DNA from: Mycobacterium stomatepiae
Lineage (GTDB): Bacteria > Actinomycetota > Actinomycetes > Mycobacteriales > Mycobacteriaceae
Length of the DNA: 64,000 nt
Assembly (NCBI RefSeq): GCF_010731715.1
Contig: NZ_AP022587.1
Location: forward strand, 5,208,001-5,272,000
Reading direction: 5' to 3'
Shown here: in pieces, positions 36,517 through 44,386 of the stretch
How positions within the stretch are numbered: the first letter of the stretch is position 1
How the letters are laid out: every line of letters starts with the position of its first letter
Translations under genes and position numbers: made by a program
The notes under the pieces: generated by a model
The model's database searches: none
Seen by the model: only the letters and a program-made list of their open reading frames with translations
Told to the model about the DNA's origin: nothing

Positions 36517-36662
36517 GGGTGGTCATGGCGTCCGGCGGGCGTGCGGTAATCGCACTTCAGGGCCCTGCCCGCAGGTTGCTGGTTGCCAATCGGCTAGTTT
36601 CCAGTAAGGCTCTCCGCAGGGACGAGTCACAAGACATCGAACGCAAAGAGAGCTGAACAAAA

Positions 36663-38147
36663 ATGGCTGGCACTGTAAAGGTCCGGTTCGAGCCGAAGAT
36701 GATGATCGACGGCAAGCTCGTCGACGGCCAGGCCGGCACCTTCTCCAACATCAACCCGGCGACCGAGGAATCGCTCGGCGAGGTTTCGGACGCCTCGAAA
36801 GAGGACATGCACCGGGCCATCGACGCCGCCCGGCGTGCCTTCGACGAGACCGACTGGTCGACCAACAAGGAGCTGCGCAAGCGCTGCCTGCTGCAGTTGC
36901 ACGAGGCCATCGAGTCCGAGATCGACGAGCTGCGCGAGGAGCTCATCCTCGAGGTCGGCTCGCCCCGGGCCATCACGTTCGGCCCGCAGCTGGACGCCCC
37001 GCTGGAAGACGGGCTGAAGTATCCCGCCCGCCTGATCGACGAGTACGCCTGGGAGACCGACCTCGGCGACAAGGTGATCAGCCTGACCGGCACGCTCACC
37101 ACCCGCAAGGTGTGGCGCGAGCCGGTCGGCGTGGTCGGCGCGATCGTGCCGTGGAACTTCCCGTTCGAGGTCACCCTCAACAAGCTCGGCCAAGCGCTGG
37201 GCACCGGAAACACCGTGGTGCTCAAGCCCGCCCCCAACACCCCGTTCAACGCGAACCGGCTGGGCCGGCTGATCGCCGAAAAGACCGATATCCCAGCCAG
37301 TGTCGTCAACGTGGTCACCGCGTCGGATCACTTCGTGGGTGAGGAGCTGACGCTGTCACCCAAGGTCGACCTGATCTCGTTCACCGGGTCGACGGTGGTC
37401 GGCAAGCGGATCATGGAAAAGGGTGCGGCCACGATGAAGCGGCTGTTCCTGGAGCTTGGCGGCAAGTCGGCCACCATCGTGCTGGAGGACGCCGATTTCG
37501 GGACGGCCTGCATGGTCGGCATCGCGCCGTGCATGCACGCCGGTCAGGGCTGCGCCAACCCGACCCGGCTGCTGCTGCCGCGGTCGCGTTACGACGAGGG
37601 CGTGGAGATCCTCAAGAACATCTACGAGAACGTCACATGCGGCGACCCGCAGGACCCCGGAACGCTGTGCGGCCCAGTGATTTCGCAACGCCAGTACGAG
37701 CGGGTGACAGGCTACATCCAGAAGGGCGTCGATGAGGGCGCCACCGCGCTGGTCGGCGGTCCGGACGCTCCGACCGGTTTCGACAAGGGATATTATGTCC
37801 GCCCAACGCTTTTCACCAGCGTCGACAACAAGATGATGATCGCGCAGGAGGAAATCTTCGGGCCGGTGCTATCGGTGATTCCGTTCGACGACGAAGAGGA
37901 CGCGATCCGAATCGCCAACGACAGCGTCTACGGGTTGGCGGGCAACGTGTTTGCCGGTTCGCTCGAGCATGCGCTGTCGGTGACCCGACGGATCAGGGCC
38001 GGCTTCATGGGTGTCAACGGCGGTGCCCCATACGGCGCCGACACACCTTTCGGTGGCTACAAGGAAAGCGGTGTGGGACGCCAGAACGGCATCGCGGGAT
38101 TCGACCAGTACACCGAGATCAAGTCCGTGGCCTACCCCGCGGTCTGA
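36663..38147 (+). CDS. NAD(P)-dependent aldehyde dehydrogenase
   Basis: A 494-aa aldehyde dehydrogenase of typical length. The NAD fold (VVGAIVPWNFPFEVTLNKLG), the SFTGSTVVGKRIM motif, the general-base Glu in LFLELGGKSATI and the catalytic Cys in HAGQGCANPTRL are intact. The C-terminal GVNGGAPYGADTPFGGYKES is normal. It oxidises an aldehyde to the acid, and in this cluster could act on products of the P450 and SDR. A gap of 146 bp from the P450 contains GGTTGCCAATCGG, weakly like the TTGnnCAA sites. Confidence 0.93.
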   Translation: MAGTVKVRFEPKMMIDGKLVDGQAGTFSNINPATEESLGEVSDASKEDMHRAIDAARRAFDETDWSTNKELRKRCLLQLHEAIESEIDELREELILEVGSPRAITFGPQLDAPLEDGLKYPARLIDEYAWETDLGDKVISLTGTLTTRKVWREPVGVVGAIVPWNFPFEVTLNKLGQALGTGNTVVLKPAPNTPFNANRLGRLIAEKTDIPASVVNVVTASDHFVGEELTLSPKVDLISFTGSTVVGKRIMEKGAATMKRLFLELGGKSATIVLEDADFGTACMVGIAPCMHAGQGCANPTRLLLPRSRYDEGVEILKNIYENVTCGDPQDPGTLCGPVISQRQYERVTGYIQKGVDEGATALVGGPDAPTGFDKGYYVRPTLFTSVDNKMMIAQEEIFGPVLSVIPFDDEEDAIRIANDSVYGLAGNVFAGSLEHALSVTRRIRAGFMGVNGGAPYGADTPFGGYKESGVGRQNGIAGFDQYTEIKSVAYPAV

Positions 38148-38438
38148 TCCGTTAGACACCGTGGCGGCAGGTGTTACCAGTCCGTCGCAGCGCTGCTGCA
38201 CTGGGAAGGGCACGCCCGCCGACCCGCTCGACCTAACATTTGTTCTGGCCGTTGCGCCCGCGCGGGGTCCGTTGCGTGTGCGCTCAGGGCGGACTCCCTC
38301 GGCGTGTCGTCACCCGACCCGCGCACTCATCGCCGGGTGCATCAACGAATTCGCGTGCCCCATGACACCCCGCCCCGAGGTCCCCCAACCCCCTGGTTGA
38401 CAATCGAGGCAAGACCGGAGTCAAAGGAGAAATAAATA

Positions 38439-39582
38439 ATGCCTGAAGCTGTCATCGTCGAGGCCGTGCGCTCGCCCGTCGGCAAGCGCAACGGCGGTCT
38501 CTCCGGGGTGCACCCCGGAGAGCTGTCCGCGCAGGTGCTCAACGGACTGGCCACCCGCGCCGGCATCGACCCCGAGATCGTCGACGACGTGATCTGGGGC
38601 TGCGTGATGCAGGCCGGCGAGCAGGCTCTCGACATCGGTCGCACCGCGCTGTTGGCCGCGGGCTGGCCGGAGACGGTGCCGGGTGTGACCGTCGACCGCC
38701 AGTGCGGATCGAGCCAGCAGTCCATCCACTTCGCCGCGGCCGGCGTGGTGGCCGGCCACTACGACGTCGTCGTCGCCGGTGGTGTGGAGTCGATGTCGCG
38801 CACCCCGATGGGGGCATCTCTGGCCAACGGTGGGCGGCCCTACCCGGAGAGCTTCATCTCGCGCTACGACGGCAGGATCCCCAACCAAGGCCTCGGTGCC
38901 GAGATGATCGCCGAACAGTGGGGATTCGACCGCACCGCACTCGACCAATTCTCCCTCGACTCGCACGAAAAGGCCGCTGCCGCACAAGATTCCGGTGCAT
39001 TTGACGACCAGATCGTGGGCATCAAGGACTCCGACGGCAACGTCGTGCTCAAGGACGAGGGCATTCGACGCGGCACCCCGATGGAAAAGATGGCCTCGCT
39101 GAAGCCGGCGTTCAAGGAGGACGGCGTGATCCACGCCGTCCTCGCAGATCTCCGACGGTGCGGCCGCGTTGCTGTTCATGTCCGCGGAGAAGGCCAAGGA
39201 CTTGGGCCTCACACCAATTGCTAAGGTGCACACCGCAACCCTGGCCGGCGCCGACCCGGTCATCATGCTGACCGCGCCGATCCCGGCCACCCAGAAAGTG
39301 CTGAAGCGGTCCGGCCTGTCGATCAGCGACATCGGGGCATACGAGGTCAACGAGGCGTTCGCACCTGTTCCGCTGGCGTGGCTCAAAGACATCGGCGCCG
39401 ACGAGAAGAAGCTCAACCCCAACGGCGGTGCGATCGCGCTCGGTCACCCGCTCGGCGGCTCCGGCGCGCGGATCATGACCACGCTGGTCTACCACATGCG
39501 GGACAAGGGGATTCGCTACGGCCTACAGACGATGTGTGAGGGTGGTGGCCAGGCCAACGCCACCATTGTGGAGCTCCTGTGA
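38439..39582 (+). pseudogene. Thiolase (acetyl-CoA acetyltransferase) with 5-base deletion
   Basis: Begins PEAVIVEAVRSPVGKRNGGL after AAGGAG. The nucleophile Cys lies in VDRQCGSSQQSIH, and the second half has EVNEAFAPVPLAW, GGAIALGHPLGGSGARIM (catalytic His) and MCEGGGQANATI (catalytic Cys). Between them the conserved HAGNSSQISDGAAA motif has lost five bases: the text reads CACGCC-G-TCCTCGCAG at 39133-39145, where GGCAAC before TCCTCG is expected. This removes the Gly-Asn and shifts the frame. It is not a homopolymer slip, so a real deletion is likely. The separated halves cannot form an active thiolase. Confidence 0.87.
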
Positions 39583-40382
39583 CGGACGCTGACGGCGCTG
39601 CGCCGGCAGTACTCGTTGAGCGCCGCGGCAACGTGCTGGTCATTACCATCAATCGGCCGGAGGGGCGCAACGCGATCAACGCGGCGGTCAGCATCGGCGT
39701 CGGGGATGCGCTCGAAGAAGCGCAGCACGACCTCGACGTGCGGGCGGTGGTGATCACCGGCGCCGGCGACAAATCGTTTTGTGCCGGAGCTGATCTCAAG
39801 GCGATCGCCCGCCGGGAGAACCTGTATCACCCCGACCACCCCGAGTACGGCTTCGCCGGGTATGTGCATCACTTCATCGACAAGCCCACGATCGCGGCGG
39901 TCAACGGCACCGCCCTGGGCGGCGGCACCGAGCTGGCACTGGCCAGCGATCTGGTCGTCGCCCACGAGCTGGCGAAATTCGGTCTGCCCGAAGTCAAACG
40001 CGGACTGATCGCCGCGGCCGGCGGTGTCTTCCGCATCGTCGATCAGCTGCCCCGCAAGGTCGCGATGGAGCTGCTGTTGACGGGCGAACCGATGACGGCG
40101 TCCGACGCCTGGGAATGGGGCCTGGTCAACCAGGTCGTCAAGGACGGCTCGGTGCTCGACGCGGCACTCGCGATGGCGGCGCGCATCACCGTCAACGCGC
40201 CGCTGTCGGTGCAGGCCAGCAAGCGCATCGCCGCCGGCGTCGACGACGGCGTCATCACCGGCGACGAGATCGGCTGGAAGCGCACCGTGAACGAGATGCG
40301 CACCCTGATCCGATCCGAGGACGCCAAGGAAGGGCCGTTGGCGTTCGCCGAGAAGCGGGAGCCGGTCTGGAAGGCGCGCTAG
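39579..40382 (+). CDS. Enoyl-CoA hydratase/isomerase (crotonase family)
   Basis: A 267-aa crotonase. It starts at GTG 39579 overlapping the thiolase stop (GTGA). The oxyanion-hole strands are visible: GDKSFCAGADLKAIARRE and NGTALGGGTELALASDLVVA. The Glu in PEVKRGLIAAAGG sits where hydratases carry a catalytic acid. It ends near the stop of the convergent FAD gene. It hydrates or isomerises an enoyl-CoA in the same beta-oxidation-like path. Confidence 0.9.
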   Translation: MTDADGAAPAVLVERRGNVLVITINRPEGRNAINAAVSIGVGDALEEAQHDLDVRAVVITGAGDKSFCAGADLKAIARRENLYHPDHPEYGFAGYVHHFIDKPTIAAVNGTALGGGTELALASDLVVAHELAKFGLPEVKRGLIAAAGGVFRIVDQLPRKVAMELLLTGEPMTASDAWEWGLVNQVVKDGSVLDAALAMAARITVNAPLSVQASKRIAAGVDDGVITGDEIGWKRTVNEMRTLIRSEDAKEGPLAFAEKREPVWKAR

Positions 40383-40384
40383 CG

Positions 40385-41398
40385 CTAGCTCGCCAGAATA
40401 TTGACCCCGAAGCGAAACAACCCGGGGAGGCGTTCACACATCGGCACGAGCGCACGCCGCGTCGCGCGCGGCGTGCTGGCTAGCACCACCGCCCGGGTGA
40501 GCAGCCGGTAGTTGCGGGTGACCCGGTGCCACGACGCCTCATAGGCCGCGGGTGTGTCGTTGACGATTGCGTCGACGGCCGCCGCGGCCTGCTTGACGGC
40601 GAGGCTGACACCCTCGCCGGTCAGCGCGTCCTCGTAGCCCGCCGCGTCGCCCACCAGCAGCACCCGGCCCGTGGTGCGGCGCGAGACGACTTGGCGCAGC
40701 GGGCCGCAGCCGCGTGGGTGCCCGCGGTCGGCGCCGTCGAGGCGCCGGGCCAGCCGCGGGAACCAGCTCAGGTCGGGCCGTCCCTGGGACAGGATCGCCA
40801 CACCGACCAGATCCGGCTCCACCGGCGTCACGTAGGCCTCACCCAGCCGAGACCAATACACCTCGACGAACTCCGACCAGGCCGGCACCGTGAAATGCCA
40901 ACGCACGCCGTACCGTCGCGGCTTCCCGGCCGTCACCTTGATGCCGACCGAGCGCCGCACCGTCGAGTGCAGTCCGTCGGCGCCCACCAAGTACTTCGCG
41001 CGGACACCGGCGGCGGTCACGCCGTGCGCATCCTGCTCGACATTTGTCACCTTGGTCCGGATCCATTCGGTGTCTTGCTCTTTCGCCCGTGCCTCGAGCG
41101 CGGCGTGCAGCGTGGTGCGCCGCACGCCGCGGCCCGGCCCGGTGCGAAACAGCGCCTCGGCGCGGCGCTGCTCGTCGAGGTAGGCGATGCCGCGAAACGG
41201 CATGCCGGCCGGGTCGACACCGAGTGACGTGAGCTCGGCGAGGCCGCCGGGCATCAACCCCTCGCCGCAGGCCTTGTCGATCGGGTCCTCGCGCGGCTCG
41301 GCCACGATGACCGAAAGCCCGTGCCGACGCGCCTGCAACGCCGTGGCGAGCCCACCGGGTCCGCCGCCGACGATCAGTAGGTCGGCGTCATAAGCCAT
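40385..41398 (-). CDS. FAD-dependent monooxygenase / geranylgeranyl-reductase-like oxidoreductase (SrsC-like)
   Basis: A 337-aa FAD protein. The dinucleotide motif LLIVGGGPGGLATALQARR, the YLVGADGLHSTVRR motif (DG motif for hydroxylases) and the GD motif RVLLVGDAAGYEDALTGEG are all clear. It is the third gene after a type III polyketide synthase and an ICMT-like methyltransferase. In Streptomyces griseus srsABC a hydroxylase of this class (SrsC) converts alkylresorcinol ethers to quinol/quinone phenolic lipids. A matching role here is inferred from gene order. Confidence 0.85.
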   Translation of the reverse strand: MAYDADLLIVGGGPGGLATALQARRHGLSVIVAEPREDPIDKACGEGLMPGGLAELTSLGVDPAGMPFRGIAYLDEQRRAEALFRTGPGRGVRRTTLHAALEARAKEQDTEWIRTKVTNVEQDAHGVTAAGVRAKYLVGADGLHSTVRRSVGIKVTAGKPRRYGVRWHFTVPAWSEFVEVYWSRLGEAYVTPVEPDLVGVAILSQGRPDLSWFPRLARRLDGADRGHPRGCGPLRQVVSRRTTGRVLLVGDAAGYEDALTGEGVSLAVKQAAAAVDAIVNDTPAAYEASWHRVTRNYRLLTRAVVLASTPRATRRALVPMCERLPGLFRFGVNILAS

Positions 41399-41446
41399 GA
41401 GCGCCTCTCCTCATCGCTCCGCTCTGCATCGTCGCGGTGCGGCCGC

Positions 41447-41947
41447 TCATGTGTAACCCAATGCGGAGTTCTCCACCCGGATACGCACCGTCAGCAGAAT
41501 CGCGTTGGCCACCGTGAACGTGGCCGCGGTCAGCCAGGCCGTGTGCACCAGCGGCAAGGCGATCCCTTCGGCCACCACCGCAACATAGTTCGGGTGGTGC
41601 AGCCACCGGTAGGGCCCCCGCCGCACCAGGGGCGCCTCCGGCAACACGATCACCCGGGTGTTCCACCGCTTGCCCAACGTGGTGATGCACCACCAGCGCA
41701 GTACCTGGCTGGCCACCGCGACCGCCAGCATCGGCCAGCCCAGCCAGCCGATGAACGGCCGGTGCAGCGCCCACGGCTCGACTAGGCAGCCGACCAGCAA
41801 AGCGGTGTGAATGACGACCATCACGACGTAGTGTGGCCGGCCAAACTCCTTGGCGCCCTGAGTGAAAGACCATTGTGCATTCCGGTTGGACAGCACCAGC
41901 TCGACGATGCGTTCGACCCCGACCGCAAGGATCAGCAGGTAGTACAT
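41447..41947 (-). CDS. ICMT-like membrane methyltransferase (SrsB-like)
   Basis: A 166-aa integral membrane protein of the isoprenylcysteine carboxyl methyltransferase family. Five hydrophobic spans are visible, and the C-terminal SAM-binding motif region RRGPYRWLHHPNYVAVVAEG, with the conserved His-Pro-Asn-Tyr and following Glu, is intact. It lies between the type III polyketide synthase and the FAD hydroxylase on the same strand, with gaps of 33 and 48 bp. By analogy with SrsB it would O-methylate an alkylresorcinol-type lipid in the membrane. Confidence 0.85.
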   Translation of the reverse strand: MYYLLILAVGVERIVELVLSNRNAQWSFTQGAKEFGRPHYVVMVVIHTALLVGCLVEPWALHRPFIGWLGWPMLAVAVASQVLRWWCITTLGKRWNTRVIVLPEAPLVRRGPYRWLHHPNYVAVVAEGIALPLVHTAWLTAATFTVANAILLTVRIRVENSALGYT

Positions 41948-41980
41948 GTCACCACTATCTCTTGCATCACCCTTTTGCGG

Positions 41981-43084
41981 CTACCAGGCCAGCAGAACGA
42001 GCTCGGAGCAGAATGCGGGTCCCATCGCGATCATCAGACCGAACGAACCGGCCGGCGGCGGATCCGCCAGGTTGGCCGCAAGCACGTCCAGCACCGAGAC
42101 AGAGGATAGGTTTCCGTTGTTGCGCAACGAGTTTCGAGTCCGATCGAGGGCATCTGACGGCAGGTCCAGCACGTCTATCACCGCATCGATCACTGCCGGA
42201 CCGCCGGGATGGCAGACCCAGCGAGAGATGTCCTGCGGTGTGAGCCCGTGATCGGCGAGGAATTTGCGGACATCGTCGCCCAGGTACTTCTGGGCGACGT
42301 TCACCACGTCCGCCGACAAGACGATCTGGAAGCCGTCACTGCCGATCTTCCAGCCCATGACCTCTTCGGTGTCCGGGTAGAGCCGGCTTCGGGTGGCCAA
42401 CACCCGAGGGCCCCTGCGTTCGTCTCCGGTGCGTTCGGCGCCCTTGGTGACGACAGCGCCGGCGCCATCGCCAAACAGGCTGGTCGCAACCAGATTGGCC
42501 ACCGAATTGTCCTCGCGCTGAATCGTCAGCGTGCACAGTTCCACCGCCAGCAGCGCGGCCACCTGGTCGGGAAACGCGCGTAGGTAGTCATGCGTGCGGG
42601 CCACCCCGGCCGCGCCCGCTACGCAACCCAGGCCGAACAACGGAACGCGCTTGACGTCCTCGCGTAACCCAATGCGGCCCGCCAGCCGTGCCTCGAGTGA
42701 GGGCACGGTGAGCCCGGTGACCGTCGTCGAAAAGATGATGTCGATATCCGACGGGTTGACCTTGGCTTCGTCGAACGCCCTCAGCAGCGCCCGCTCACCC
42801 AGTTCGAGCGCCACTTCGAGATAGGCCTCGTTCGCCTCGGTGAAACCGCTTAGCTGCTCCATGCGATCCATCGATATCGCGAGATGGCGGTGCTCAACGC
42901 CGGCAGTCAGAGCGAATCGCCTGAAGTGTGGGCCGAGGACGGTACTCAGCCTGTCAATCAGTGCTTCTTGTGGGTGATAGTTGTCCGGGAATTCCACTGC
43001 GGCCGCCGCGATCGATGGGTCCGTGTCCATGGTTGATGTGTTCAGTGCGACCGTGGCCGCACCGCCCCCTGTGATCTTGTTCAT
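41981..43084 (-). CDS. Type III polyketide synthase (alkylresorcinol/alkylpyrone synthase-like)
   Basis: A 367-aa chalcone/stilbene-synthase-fold enzyme. The catalytic triad is visible: Cys in LFGLGCVAGAAG, His in WVCHPGGP and Asn in RNNGNLSSVS. GFGPG-like loop residues are replaced by SFGLMIAMGPAFCSE at the C terminus, usual for bacterial members. Such enzymes extend fatty acyl-CoA starters with malonyl-CoA to resorcinols or pyrones. It heads an operon with an ICMT-type methyltransferase and an FAD hydroxylase, the srsABC order of Streptomyces phenolic lipid genes. Confidence 0.93.
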   Translation of the reverse strand: MNKITGGGAATVALNTSTMDTDPSIAAAAVEFPDNYHPQEALIDRLSTVLGPHFRRFALTAGVEHRHLAISMDRMEQLSGFTEANEAYLEVALELGERALLRAFDEAKVNPSDIDIIFSTTVTGLTVPSLEARLAGRIGLREDVKRVPLFGLGCVAGAAGVARTHDYLRAFPDQVAALLAVELCTLTIQREDNSVANLVATSLFGDGAGAVVTKGAERTGDERRGPRVLATRSRLYPDTEEVMGWKIGSDGFQIVLSADVVNVAQKYLGDDVRKFLADHGLTPQDISRWVCHPGGPAVIDAVIDVLDLPSDALDRTRNSLRNNGNLSSVSVLDVLAANLADPPPAGSFGLMIAMGPAFCSELVLLAW

Positions 43085-43110
43085 GTACTGACTTACGGTC
43101 CCGTAGGTTG

Positions 43111-43152
43111 GTTAGTTCAGCCTAACTCGCTGTGAGTATGACCACTGGTCAT
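43111..43152. promoter_or_regulatory. Two dyads in the divergent polyketide synthase promoter region
   Basis: ATGACCA-C-TGGTCAT (43138-43152) is a perfect 15-bp palindrome with a one-base centre. GTTAG ... CTAAC (43111-43115, 43122-43126) lies just beside it. Both sit between the minus-strand polyketide synthase start (43084) and the plus-strand epimerase gene (43244). The larger palindrome is a good candidate repressor site; no regulator gene lies adjacent. Confidence 0.5.
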
Positions 43153-43243
43153 TCGGTGGCTTTCGGGTATTCGACCAGGCTTGTGTGCTCGCGGCTGGGT
43201 CGTTTGCGTTTAGCGGAGCGCGGTCCGGGATAGGGTCTGGGAT

Positions 43244-44386
43244 ATGCGGATTCTGGTCACCGGTGCCAGTGGCTATGTGGGATCACGTCTGGTTACGGCG
43301 TTGCTCGCGAATCGACACCAAGTGGTCGCCGCCACCCGAAACACCCAGCGGCTCAAGCGTTTCGGTTGGTACAGTCACGTTGCGCCGGTCGAGTTGGATG
43401 CCTCGGATCCGGTGTCGGCGCAGGCGGCGATGGACGCCGCGGGCCCGGTTGACGTGGTCTATTACTTGGTCCACGGGATCGGTCAGCCCGACTTCCGCGA
43501 TGCCGACCGGGCCTCGGCCGCCAACGTCGCGGCCGCCGCCCGTGACGCCGGGGTGCGGCGGATCGTCTATCTGGGTGGCTTCGTCCCGGGCGACGAGGAA
43601 CTGTCCGACCATCTGGCGAGCCGGGCCGAGGTCGCCGAGGCCCTGACGGTCCCCGACGGGCCGGAACTGGTGTGGCTGGGCGCGGCGGTGATCATCGGCG
43701 CCGGCTCGACATCGTTCGAGATGATGCGCTACGTCGGCGACCGGTTCCCGCTGCTGCCGGTGCCGAGCTGGATGGACAATCCGATCGATCCGATCTCCAT
43801 CCGTGACGTGCTGCACTATCTGCTCGCCGCGGCGAACCCCGAGCGAGTGCCCCCGGGCGCCTACGACATCGCCGGCCCGGACACCACGTCCTATCGCGAC
43901 CTGCTCAAGACGTACGCGCGGATCTCGGGCCGCTGGCACGCCGCGCTGCCGGTCGGCAGGGTCGACACCTCGCTGGCGTCACTGGTCACCGGGCTCGCGC
44001 TGCCGGTACCGCCGGGATTGGCCGGCGACCTGGTGGAATCGCTGGATCACCCGATGGTCGCCTCCAGCAGTGGCCTGCGTGGCCGGGTGCCCGACCCGCC
44101 CGGCGGCCTGCTGAGCGTCGAGGACGCCATCGGCCGGGCCTTGACCTCGAACGGCCGGCCCCCACCCGTCAACGCGCTGACCGATCCGCATCATCTCGCC
44201 GACACCGATCCCGGCTGGGCCGGAGGGGATGCGCTGCGCATCCGGAGGCTCGCGAGGGCGATCACCCCGCCCATCGCGCGTCCCACGCTCAAGCTGGTCA
44301 ACATGGTTCCCGGCCCGGTCGCCGGGGCACTGCGAACCGGCCTCGACATCATGGTCACGCTCACCCCGAAGGTCCGTCCGGCATGA
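43244..44386 (+). CDS. NAD(P)-dependent epimerase/dehydratase-like (atypical SDR) protein
   Basis: A 380-aa extended SDR-like protein. It opens with ILVTGASGYVGSRLVTALLA, then LDASDP, YYLVHGIGQPDF and VRRIVYLGGFVPG. It lacks a classical YxxxK, as do many NmrA-like or ubiquinone-assembly-like members, so it may be a binding or reductase protein. The C-terminal 130 residues are Pro/Leu rich without a recognised domain. It overlaps the next gene by four bases (ATGA). Confidence 0.78.
   Translation: MRILVTGASGYVGSRLVTALLANRHQVVAATRNTQRLKRFGWYSHVAPVELDASDPVSAQAAMDAAGPVDVVYYLVHGIGQPDFRDADRASAANVAAAARDAGVRRIVYLGGFVPGDEELSDHLASRAEVAEALTVPDGPELVWLGAAVIIGAGSTSFEMMRYVGDRFPLLPVPSWMDNPIDPISIRDVLHYLLAAANPERVPPGAYDIAGPDTTSYRDLLKTYARISGRWHAALPVGRVDTSLASLVTGLALPVPPGLAGDLVESLDHPMVASSSGLRGRVPDPPGGLLSVEDAIGRALTSNGRPPPVNALTDPHHLADTDPGWAGGDALRIRRLARAITPPIARPTLKLVNMVPGPVAGALRTGLDIMVTLTPKVRPA

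Noticed and set aside
38148..38438. Possible gene in the 291-bp gap between aldehyde dehydrogenase and thiolase
   Set aside because: The only open frames are composition-driven and lack start signals; nothing but the thiolase ribosome-binding site is supported.
43106..43124. Possible IdeR iron box in the polyketide synthase promoter
   Set aside because: Only about 13 of 19 positions match TTAGGTTAGGCTAACCTAA, below what a functional iron box normally shows; described only as a generic dyad.
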